This document shows, in pieces, positions 21,832 to 31,620 of a stretch of 64,000 nt of DNA. The stretch lies in assembly GCA_009363875.1 (NCBI GenBank), contig CM018694.1, positions 25,181,415 through 25,245,414 of the forward strand, read 5' to 3'. How positions within the stretch are numbered: the stretch's first letter is position 1; each line of letters starts with the position of its first letter. The notes under the pieces are model-generated. The model was given only the letters and a program-made list of their open reading frames with translations. It did no database searches and had not been told where the DNA came from. Source of the DNA: Mikania micrantha. Lineage: Eukaryota; Streptophyta; Magnoliopsida; Asterales; Asteraceae. A program made the translations under genes and the position numbers.

Positions 21832-24800
21832 ACTTTATACAGGCAATCTTGTCAGTAGTCTCCTGAATAAGCTCTAGCCCAGTTATACGGTTGTCTCCAA
21901 CTTCAGTACAACAGTAAACTACGAAGATTCTTGTACAGCTTACCATCCACAACAGGTTCTCAACATGTCCTCCAGGGTCTGAATTGTGTGTTCGCTTTGA
22001 CCGTCCGTTTGTGGATGGTAAGTTGTACTCAGATTTAACTACATCCCTAGAGATTTCTGTAATGATTGCCAGAACCTCGATGTGAATCTGCTGTCTCTAT
22101 CAGAAATAATAGACAATGGCACTCCGTGGCGTACCACTATCTCCTTGACGTACAGTCTTGCCAGTTTATCCATCGTGAAAGTCTCACGCATCGGCAAGAA
22201 ATGAGCAGATTTCGTCAAACGATCGATGATAACCCAAATCGTTTCATGACCACTGGAAGTGCGGGGTAGCTTGGTAATGAAATCCATAGCTTATTGTTCC
22301 CACTTCCAGAGCGGAATCTCAGGCTGTTCCAGTAACCCAGACGGCTTCTGGTGTTCCGCCTTTACCTTCGCACACGTAAGACATCGGCCGACGTACTTGG
22401 CTATGTCCTTCTTCATTCCCGGCCACCAATAAAATCCACGCAAGTCCTGGTACATTTTATCAGCGCCTGGATGAACAGAGTATTTAGTCTTGTGTGCTTC
22501 ATCGAAGATAAGTTTTCTCAATTTGTCTACCGCCGGAATCCATATACGATCCTGGTAGTAGATCACTCCATCAGGCTTAGTATCAAATTGTTTCTCTGCT
22601 CCACAGTCAAGTTCCTTCTTCAGATTTCCTCTATCCACTTATTCTTGTTGTGCTTGAATAATCTTGTCTCGTAAGCTGGTCTGCACAGTCATTCCTATTG
22701 CTCTAATGCGCAAAGGTTTGACTTGTTCCTTCCGAAGGCATCCGCTACAACGTTCGCCTTTCCCGGATGCTACTTGATTACACAGTCGTAATCATTTAGA
22801 AGTTCAATCCAACGACGCTATCTCATGTTGAGTTCCTTTTGATCAAAGATGTGCTGCAGACTCTTATGATCGGTAAATATGGTACACTTGGTGCCATATA
22901 AATAATGTCTCCAAATCTTCAATGCGAAGATTACAGCTCCCAGTTCAAGATCATGAGTAGTGTAGTTCTTCTCATGAACCTTTAACTGTCTTGATGCATA
23001 AGCGATAACTTTGTCCCGTTGCATCAGTACGCAACCAAGTCCCTGATGGGAGGCATCACAATAAACAACAAAGTCATCACATCCTTCTGGGAGAGATAGA
23101 ATTGGAGCATCACATAACTTCTGTTTTAATGTCTGAAAAGCATCTTCTTAAACAAAACGGATTTTTCCAATGTATAAACTAATAATTCCAATGGCTTTGG
23201 CTACTATAACCTTCCCAACCACAATTTTTCTTTTTTCTAGGCATTTCACCTCGAAATACGAAATTGTACTATACTAGGTATTAAAAAAGAAAAGTAATGA
23301 TAAATAAATAGTGGATTCCATCGTTTCTATGGTTACTTCTTAAACGGTGAGGTCTTCTCTATACACCGGAGCCTTTACTTCATTTAATCAATGCTCCCAG
23401 ACAAACAGTTCACTTTTCTGAGTTAACTTAGTGAGAGGCAGAGCTGTCTTAGAAAAGTTTGAGATAAACCTTCTATAATAACCTGCCAAACCCAGAAAAG
23501 ACCGTATCTCCGTCGGTGTCTTCGGAGTATCCCGTTTCTTTATCGCTTCAATCTTTGCGGGATCTACGTGTATTCCCTCGCTGCTGACCACATGACCCAG
23601 AAATTGAACTTCTCTTAGCCAAAATTCACACTTAGAGAATTTGGCATAAAGTTTCTCTTCTTTCAACAGCTCCAAGATCTTTCTGAGATGTTGCTTGTGA
23701 TCTGCTTTGCTTTTAGAATAAATAAGTATATCATCAATAAAGACAATGAAAAACTGATCTAAGTACGGCTTGCACACTCGGTTCATGAGGTCCATGAAAA
23801 CCGCTGGCGCATTCGTCAGTCCGAAAGGCATCACCATGAATTCGTAATGCCCGTATCTGGTTCGGAATGCCGTCTTCGGTATATCTTCGTCTTGAACTCT
23901 GAGCTGATGATATCCAGACCGCCAGTCAATCTTTGAAAAGTATTGGGCTCCTTGCAATTGGTCAAACAAATCATCAATCCTCGGCAATGGATACCGATTC
24001 TTGATGGTTAGTTTGTTCAGCTCGCGGTAGTCTATGCACATTCGAAACGATCCGTCTTTCTTCTACACGAACAAAACCGGGGCTCCCTAAGGTGAGTCAA
24101 TCGGTCTGATGAAACCTTTATCAAGTAGCTCCTGTAACTAATTTGACAATTAGTAGCTCCTGTAACTGATTTGACAATTCCTGCATCTCCGAAGGTGCTA
24201 ACCTGTAAGGAGATTTAGCAACAGGAGTTGCTCCAGGAACTAAGTCAATATGAAACTCTACCGGTCGCGCAGGAGGCAAACCTGGTAGGTCTTCAGGAAA
24301 TACTTCCGGATACTCTTTCACTACTGGTACGTCTTGAATCTTTTTCTTGTCCTTCTCCTTTTCCACCACATGAGCCAGGAACGCCACGCACTGCTTCTGT
24401 AGACACTTATGCGCCTTTATGCAAGAGATAATTTTGACACTTCGTTTTGCTTGATCCCCTCTAACTTCCAATACACGATCATTCGGCAATGGAACTCGAA
24501 GCAGCTTTTCAGAACAGATGACTTCCACTCGATTAGAAGAAAGCCAATCCATTCCATCTATAATATCAAAACTACCCAACTCCATCGGTATCAAATCGAT
24601 GGTGAATGTATGACCATTAAGGGTCAATGGGCAATTCCTGTATACTGTACTAACTGTGATCTGTTTCCCATTAGCTACTTCTAGTTGGCATGCAACATCG
24701 GTAGAGATAAAACTCTGATCCGCACCAGTGTCAAATAAAACAGATGCATAAAATTCATATAAAAGAAATTTACCAGTGACCACATTCGGGTCTTGGCGTG

Positions 24801-26090
24801 CAGCTGGAGCTCCTATAGTGAAAGCTCTTCCACGGGGTGCTTGAACTGCCTGCTGTGCCTTCTTCGGGCAGTTCTTTGCAAAGTGGCCCTGTTCGCCACT
24901 GTTATAGCATCCACCGTTGTTCTGGTTGGCTGGTGGAGGGAGAGCTAAAGCAGCATTGTTGACTGCTTGGTTTGGTGTTATCCTGCATTGTTGGACCCAG
25001 TGTCCCTTCCTTCCACATCCCGTGCAATGACGGCATTGGTTGCTTGCAGCATGATGATACTGGCACTTAGCACACAAAGGGTGTGGGCCAGTATATGGTT
25101 TCTTGTGCACATTATATGGTGCCATGGCTACTTGGTTGAGTGGAGTAGCCATGGTGTAGTTCTTGATGGTCTTCTGTTTCTTCTTCGGGTGATGATGAGG
25201 TTTCTTTGAAGACTCTTCCTTGTGTTTGCCAGTGTCAGCCTCTTTCTTAAGAACTCCCAAGGCTACCATAAGATCAATGAGTTTCCCATACAAACTCACA
25301 GCAGACTCTAAAGTAACAGGGTTTGCTGCAACCACTAAACCCTGAATGCAGGCGGGGAGTCCACCCACATATCGATCAATCCGCTTTTCTAGTGTTGGTA
25401 CCATGTCCGGCACCAAAGCAACCAACTCGTGGTAACGAGTAGTATACCTCATGTGATCTGCCCCTTCATCACATGGATTGACAGTTCGACTTCCAGTTTC
25501 TGCAGCTCGTTCTTGGGGCAGAATTCGGTTCTTAGCAGTGTCTTGAAATCTTCCCATGTCATTGACATAGCTTCTTCTCTTCCTCTCGCTTGAATCTGCG
25601 AGTTCCACCAAGTCAAGGCTCGCTTGTTGAACGTTCCAGCAGAGTAGCGAACCTTGTGGTGCTCTGGACAACTGCAGAGGTCCAGAGTAGTCTCAATCTT
25701 CTCTATCCATTGGATCAGACCAACGGCTCCCTCAGTGCCACTGAAGCTTGGCGGCTTACAACCTACAAATGACTTGTAGGAGTAATGCGATGTACCACCA
25801 GTGTTCCCACTAGCTTCCCCTGACGAGTTCCCAGTTTTGTTGCTGTCATTCCGGATACGGTTAAGCATATCCGGTATCACTTCCTTCAGCTGATTAGTCA
25901 GCTGACTGCTCAATAGTGTTGCTAGGGCAATAGTAGCAGGATCCAGTATCTGAGTCGTGCTCGGGCCTGGTGGTGGATTAAGTGGAGGAGGAGGAGGTGA
26001 ATCAGCTGATGATGGCGTTGACGAGTGTGGAGCTGAATTCTGTGGGGGTGGCACAATAGAAGGAGGTCTTCTCAGTGGCATTCTGATCAT
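21832..26090 (-). pseudogene. Decayed Tekay-type gag-pol of element B
   Basis: Minus-strand gag-pol. Gag starts near the ATG at 26090 (MIRMPLRRPP; Pro-rich, then ALTWWNSQIQARG). Zinc knuckles CTGCGRKGHWVQQC and CYNSGEQGHFAKNC (one Cys lost) are followed by protease VLFDTGADQSF. RT at 24041-23388 keeps FIDD at about 23740. RNase H (TDHKSLQHI) is at 23024-22818, the integrase HHCC finger (HPGADKMYQDL, CLTCAKVKAEH) at 22638-22291 and the DDE core at 22287-22039. After TTYHPQTDGQSE the core is deleted to EVGDNRITG. Frames are broken at about 25449-25671, by a ~29-bp tandem duplication at 24121-24175, by an insert at 23148-23392, and elsewhere. No chromodomain or 3' LTR remains: a dead element truncated at its 3' side. 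Confidence 0.92.
23148..23392 (-). other. ~245-bp foreign insert between RT and RNase H of element B, plastid-like
   Basis: The segment interrupts the polyprotein after VWEH and the frame resumes as AFQTLKQKL. It has no similarity to gypsy sequence. Read on the minus strand it contains phrases such as GTAACCATAGAAACGATGG and CATTGGAAAAATCCG, which I associate with chloroplast intergenic or intron sequence; this is memory, not a search. CTTCTTAAAC occurs near both 23148 and 23336. It may be a nuclear plastid DNA insertion. Confidence 0.4.
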
Positions 26091-26242
26091 ACCCAATAAA
26101 ATTATCAGTTAGTGCAGTGATCGAATGCTGAAGACACAATGCAACTAAAGTCTTAAGTCCTGTGTTCTCTACATGCAGGGTCCCTAGGCTATAGTCTAGA
26201 CCAAATCGTTTAATTAAGTGACCTATATTTCTCTATAACCAT

Positions 26243-26256
26243 GGCTCTGATACCAA
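26243..26256 (-). promoter_or_regulatory. Primer-binding site of element B
   Basis: Minus strand TTGGTATCAGAGCC, complementary to the 3' end of initiator Met-tRNA, two bases after the LTR end at 26259. Between it and the gag ATG lies a leader of about 150 bp. Confidence 0.9.
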
Positions 26257-26258
26257 TC

Positions 26259-26405
26259 TGTCACACCCCGAGCCGGCGGGTTGGATCGACTTCCCCGTCG
26301 AGCGGAAGGTTCCCGGGGCGCGATATCGTGAGTGATAACCGGAATGATCAGATTGTTTACATTGCACATGATATAAATAAGAAACTGCTAGTCCAGAAGT
26401 AATAA
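26259..26405 (-). repeat. 5' LTR of element B, piece nearest the primer site
   Basis: Plus strand TGTCACACCCCGAGCCGGCGGG at 26259 is the LTR 3' end in minus orientation, nearly identical to 2576-2680. The LTR is cut at 26405 by element A and resumes at 39906 after the duplicated AATAA. Confidence 0.88.
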
Positions 26406-26732
26406 TGTAACAACACTGTACTTTCGGTTGTCCGTACGTCCGTACATCCGTACGAATGTACTGTTACGACCGGAGATTTATAATTATTAATGATTATGAA
26501 ATTATTTATTCACATTACTGATATTATCACTGTACTGGTATGCATGTTATAGCACATTTATGATACGCGTAAACCACGGAAAGTTTAGTTGTGATTCAAC
26601 TAAACAGACCCGTAGAGTTTATCACAGTTACTTGTTGTTGATAATGATGGATTAATGGTCTGAGAATGAAATTGGGAAGGAACTGGGAGTTTGTTAGAGT
26701 CTGGTTACTAAACATAGTCAAGGACCCATGGA

Positions 26733-26826
26733 CATGGTTTATCGAAATAGCGGTGGGACGGTGGCTAGGGCAGTTGCGACTGACCCTTACATATGCCCTA
26801 TATATATGCATATTTCGGTCTATCAT
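26733..26826 (+). other. Structured motif (element A, 5' LTR)
   Basis: Arms CATGGTTTATCGAAAT and ATTTCGGTCTATCATG pair except for two central mismatches. The inner stem is CAGT-TGCG-ACTG. TAGGGC and GCCCTA can also pair around it. Confidence 0.75.
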
Positions 26827-27552
26827 GGATGTGTCAGTGACTAGGGTTTAGTGGGTTTTGGTTTGGGAAAAATGATAATATTAAAGTTAATAAATAATGG
26901 AAATTGATTTCGCGAAGTGAGGTTACGAACATTTCTTAAATGCGAATGTGGATTCAGAAATGTTAACTTAATAATGTATTCGCATGAGTGACGATTCACA
27001 CGAATATAATTATTAATGATAATATACTGAAACGACACTGCATAAATAATAAATCAAATTGAAATACGATACGAGCGTCGGATTCGCAAGGGTGACGATC
27101 TTTACGAATACGTACGCGAGTAACGCGTTTCGACGAGATAATTAAATAATATCTTACGATATTAAATTAATAAATAAAACTTAAAACGTTTATTAGGAAT
27201 CACAACTTAAAATGGGTTCGAATAAATTAATTATTAAATTATTGATTTAACAAAAATAAACGGAACCGCTTATTTAAATGATTTCTTAAAATTATTTTTA
27301 TTACAAAGAAAACACGTTTATTTAAAAAGACTTTAAACTTGTTACGAAAAGAACCGTGTAAATTAGTAATGATTAACGCATATTAAACAAGATTATTTTT
27401 ACGAACTAAAGATGGTTTAAAATAAATTTAATTAACGAAACCTTATTATTTAAACATTTTATGTTTAAATATGTGTACGTTTAAAAAAAACCGAACATTT
27501 TATTTATTCTCATCGCGATAAAAACGAGACCGGACACGGGGAGGAGACACGC

Positions 27553-27770
27553 GATATATGGAAGGGATTTCCCATCTTCTTCCTCACATTTCACAAACAC
27601 ACTCTCTCTCTAAACCCTCTCATTTTCGTCACCTTCACAACCATCAACTTCTCTCTACGATTACAAGCTCATTACTTGACGGAATCGCGTGATTCTTGGC
27701 CCTAAACGACCACAAGATCGAGAGGAACAAGGAAGTACAAGAAAATCACGCGTTGGAGCAGCAAGTCGAG
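27553..27770 (+). promoter_or_regulatory. Core promoter and leader of element A
   Basis: GATATATGG near 27553 is TATA-like. A pyrimidine-rich leader (CACTCTCTCTCTAAACCC) follows, ending in the donor CGAG|GTAAATCTG. The layout matches the other LTRs of the window. Confidence 0.45.
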
Positions 27771-27949
27771 GTAAATCTGAGCTTCTGTGTTCGGTTTTTG
27801 TTAAAGGATCGCATAGGTTAATGGTGACCAACTATTTAAAACGATTTCTATGCTTATATACTTGTTAGTCGAATTAGTTTTCATCTATGGGAGTCATGGA
27901 CGACCTGTTAACACCTAGGACATGATGATGATGATGATGATGATAGAAT

Positions 27950-28390
27950 AACAGGTTCGTGACCCAACAGAGGGCCGAACCCTGAAACAGCATCAGCCGA
28001 ACCATGGGACGCCACGAACCCTTGCTGGGTAATCTCTGGACCTACGAACCCTGTAAGGCCAGGGCCGAACTCTCCTGCTGATTAGGTGAACGAATCTAAT
28101 GGTTCGCGAGTCCCATGGCAGCGAACCCTAGCCACGACCTTGGTAACTTGTACGAACCTTTTTCTGTTACTTGGCCGAACCATGCAGGGTCTAGAAACCA
28201 CGAACCCTTGTGCCACGAGCCTTCAGCCGAACCTTAGCATGCAGCTAGCCGAACCTTAGCTGAACTAGGGGTCACGAACCTGGGGTAGTTGAGCACTATA
28301 CTTGGCCGAACCACCTTATTTTCACTTTAGCCGAACCCTAACTATATTGGGCCGAACCTACTATGTTTGGACTAGAGGGTTCGCTGCCCT
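27950..28390 (+). repeat. Array of CGAACC words (element A, 5' LTR)
   Basis: About sixteen CGAACC words, often GCCGAACC or CACGAACC, at 15-40-bp irregular spacing; a few are inverted (GGTTCG). It starts about 180 bp inside the candidate intron. Confidence 0.85.
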
Positions 28391-29195
28391 CATGGGTGGT
28401 CTAACTAAAAACTGGTTAAACAAATAGGTTAAGGGCCATTGGGATCAAGAACATACGTATACACACATATATATATATAACCATGCATGCATGTTAATCT
28501 AAGTTATTATTTTTCCTAAATTACTTAAGCTCAAATTATAAGACTTTTCATAGCCTTAACAATTGATGAAAGTAAACTACGTAACATTGTATTGAGAGCT
28601 AAGCAAATCAAAGTAAATTAGAAGAGGTTGATTTATAAGAAATAAGCATGCATATATATGTAAGTGTGTATAAGATGAGGGTTATCATGTTAGAGAATAT
28701 ATACTCATAGGAATACTCATACAAAAGCACAAATTTGTGATCATCATAAAATGGTTGTAACTATCAAGTATAAACTACATTAACAAAATCAACAATTATA
28801 AAATTGTAAGTGTTTTTAACTTAACTTAGTTTAAACAAACTAAGTGAATGAAAATATGTCTTGCATTAAAAGTAAAACGCACATAAACAGTTACTGAAAT
28901 GATACACGTATACTCATAAGCCCAAAACACATATTAAATACAGGTGTTTGATTTGAGTTACATACGCGAGCGTGCATAATACGAGAACACATATTCTAAG
29001 GAATTCAGGTGAGTTCTCATAACCTCCTTTTCTTTAAACTGTTTTGTTTTAAAACTCGGAGGTGAAGCATGTATACCGAATTCAAATATTATTTTGATAA
29101 CACAAGGCTAATACCTGTTTATCAATATGATATTCACAATATAAAATTATCATTTATTATGGATTATCTCTTATTAATTGATATCTGTGTAAACC

Positions 29196-29450
29196 TTGTT
29201 ATTGACTTCGGTCAATAACAAAGATTACATGTATTGTCACAAACTCCGAGAATCATCGCTCTTAACTTCGGTTAATTGCTTTGATATCATGTATTGTCAC
29301 GTGGATGGTTTCCACATCTGTGAATCATTGCCTTTGACTTCGGTTAAATGCTTTGACTCCATGTATTGTCACGTGGTTAGCTACCACTCCATGAATCATG
29401 TATTTAACTTATGTTAATTACATAATGATCATGTATAGTCATGAACATTA
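29196..29450 (+). repeat. Degenerate ~70-bp tandem repeat in the 5' LTR
   Basis: Four units with the words TTGACTTCGGTYAAT and CATGTATTGTCAC. The repeat keeps a 73-codon frame open, which I do not regard as a gene. The same lies at 39017-39271 in the 3' LTR. Confidence 0.8.
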
Positions 29451-30304
29451 TTTGAGAATATAAATGATGAGATTGGTTGATTTGTTTGTGGATTGATTAT
29501 CTATGTTTGACTATGATTATTCGTGATTGATTGGTTATGTGATTATGTGATTGTGTATGTGTTTGGTTGGTGAGTTGGGGATTTGTTGGATTATCATATA
29601 CAGGTATTATTATTCTGGATTTTCTCAGAAAATCATAAGCATTTATACTTGTTTTATTTAAACTTTTTATAAACCATTTTTAAACTTAAACTTTTAAATT
29701 CATTTTATAAAACCTTTAAGTATAAGAACTTATGATTACTCACCAACTACTTTTGTAGTTGACACTTGATTTTCTTACATGTTTCAGGTGATGGAGACAA
29801 GTAGGATGAAGAGGATGATCTCTTCTATTTTGGACATCATCATATAGGATCTTGGACTTAGCTAATTAACTAAAATTCTGGCGATTAGAGTTTAGTTAGT
29901 TTAGCTAATTCTTTTGTGTGATTGATGTACTTAATTCATGACGAACATGATTTTTGTGTAATTATTTTGGTTGATTGAATGATATATGATGATTTGATTT
30001 AGATGCCCACGAGCTTTTGAACAATCTACACATCCCTCGTGGCATCCCGACGATTCCGCCGCCGGTCGGGGTGTTAGAGATTGGTATCAGAGCCTGGGTT
30101 ATAGGGAATTAGGTTACTAGAAATGGTTGACCTAGTCTATAACCGTAGGATACCTTAGTATGAAGTAATTCATACACTAGTTAGTATATTCAGGATTTCA
30201 TGCTTATGTGTTTATTACATGATAATTGAACTCCTGTTATACAACTGAATTATAAATACTGCTTACTTGTTCTACTTGTGCCCTAATGATTCGATAAGGA
30301 CATG

Positions 30305-30404
30305 CACGTGGTGTATCGTAAAGGTGGTGGGATGTTGGCTAGGGCAGTTGCGACTGACCCTTACATATGCCCTATATATATACCATTTACGGTACATTAG
30401 GTGG
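30305..30404 (+). other. Structured motif, leader copy 1
   Basis: Arms GTGTATCGTAAA and TTTACGGTACAT pair at all 12 positions (two wobbles). Core GGTGGTGGGATG, TAGGGC, inner AGT-TGCG-ACT, then TATGCCCTATATATA. Confidence 0.8.
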
Positions 30405-30529
30405 ATGTCAGTATTGAAGAATGTGGGAACTACCCGTTTGGGAAATTATTTGCTTAGGAAACTGATTGCTTAGGAAATTATCTGCTCTAGAGATTATATG
30501 ATAGATCTTCTGATCTCCCGGCAAGGACA

Positions 30530-30630
30530 CACTCGTAGTATACTACAAAGGTGGTGGGATGTTGGCTAGGGCGGTTGCGACTAACCCTTACATATGCCCT
30601 ATACATATACCATTTGTAGTATATTGGGGG
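30530..30630 (+). other. Structured motif, leader copy 2
   Basis: Arms AGTATACTACAAA and TTTGTAGTATATT pair at all 13 positions although they differ from copy 1 at many bases. The inner stem is GGT-TGCG-ACT and the core words are identical. Confidence 0.8.
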
Positions 30631-31276
30631 TCTGTCAGTGTCAGGAACATAGGATATTATTAGGACCTTACTAGGAATGGTTGAGAGGATATGATTGTGG
30701 ACTGTTTATGATATGTTTGATGTATTGACTGGGCTTGACTCATGGATGATCATACTTGATAAACATTTATAAACTCACTTATGAAACACACGGATTGGAC
30801 ACGTAGGGTGCATAGGATCAACTAACAATACGAACACTTAGTAATGAAATGTAGACTTGGGTGATGATATAGACACTTAGAGATAATATAAATGCATAGT
30901 GATGATACTAACACTTAGTGATGGTATAGACACTTGATGAGAATACACTGTAGGGAGGATATGAACACTTAGTGACAATAAGAGCACTTTGTGATGATAT
31001 GAACCCTCATTGATGATTATTGACATTGGGATTGACATGGATTTTAGTGAACTTAGACAATTGGGGGAACCTTAATGTCAGGTGAACTTAGACATTAGGT
31101 GAACTTAGAAATAGGTAAACCTACATGTCAGGTGAACTTAGACATTAGGTGAATCTAATTGCCCAAGGGAACTAGAGATCACTTCACTCAAAATTATCCT
31201 ATTAAGGATAAGGTTTGTGAAGTGAGATTTATGGCGAAATACATGACACACCCTAAATGCTAACAAGGGCATAATC

Positions 31277-31367
31277 GTGGTGCAATGGAACGGTGGTGGG
31301 ACGGTGTAGGGGAGATTGCGATCTACCTCTGCATATGCCCTATATATAAGCCTGTTGCATTGCATTG
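31277..31367 (+). other. Structured motif, leader copy 3
   Basis: Arms GGTGCAATGGAAC and GTTGCATTGCATT pair with one mismatch, again with new bases on both sides. The inner stem is AGAT-TGCG-ATCT, a double-sided change from copies 1 and 2. Confidence 0.78.
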
Positions 31368-31620
31368 GGAGGTTGTCAGTGTTAGTATAGGGTGAGGAAT
31401 GTATAGGACTTAGGAATAGTTAGCTAACACTAGTTATGACCAACTAGGACACTTAGAATAATACTAGGAAAATTTATAGACATTATGAGTTTAGATAACA
31501 GATAGGAAATAAATATAGTTCCTATATGTAATCCTAACTGTTTAAATGAACTCATTTGACCATTGTTTGTATAACTTACGTTGTAAACGGAAGTAACATG
31601 TTTCTAATTCCTTCAGAAAC

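Larger units (their letters stand above)
27771..29787 (+). other. Candidate leader intron inside the LTR of element A
   Basis: Donor CGAG|GTAAAT at 27771 and acceptor TACATGTTTCAG|GTGATGG at 29787 enclose 2017 bp without open frames. Homologous donor and acceptor words are kept in the solo LTR (6237 to 2843, minus) and partly in the LTR pieces of B and E. Splicing is inferred from conservation only. Confidence 0.45.
26406..30078 (+). repeat. 5' LTR of element A
   Basis: 3673 bp, from TGTAACAACACTGT to GGGGTGTTAGA; the last bases are GA where the 3' LTR has CA. Contents in order: a structured motif (26733-26826), a TATA-like box near 27553 (CGATATATGG), a CT-rich leader, a candidate splice donor (27771), an (ATG)n run, a CGAACC array (27950-28390), a degenerate repeat (29196-29450) and a candidate acceptor (29787). 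Confidence 0.93.
30079..31620 (+). other. Leader of element A: primer site, three structured motifs, short-word arrays
   Basis: The primer site TGGTATCAGAGCC begins at 30082, three bases after the LTR. A 1.5-kb non-coding leader follows with three structured motifs. It also has an array of ACACTTAGTGATGATA-like words (about 30825-31020) and an array of GGTGAACTTAGACATTA-like words (about 31035-31150). The gag ATG at 31621 follows CAGAAAC. Confidence 0.85.

Noticed and set aside
26733..26826. Hammerhead ribozyme as in plant retrozymes
   Set aside because: The conserved CTGATGA and GAAA core is absent and stem layout differs.
29196..29417. 73-codon repeated-peptide frame in the LTR of element A
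   Set aside because: By-product of a degenerate ~70-bp tandem repeat; identical in both LTRs and inside the candidate intron.
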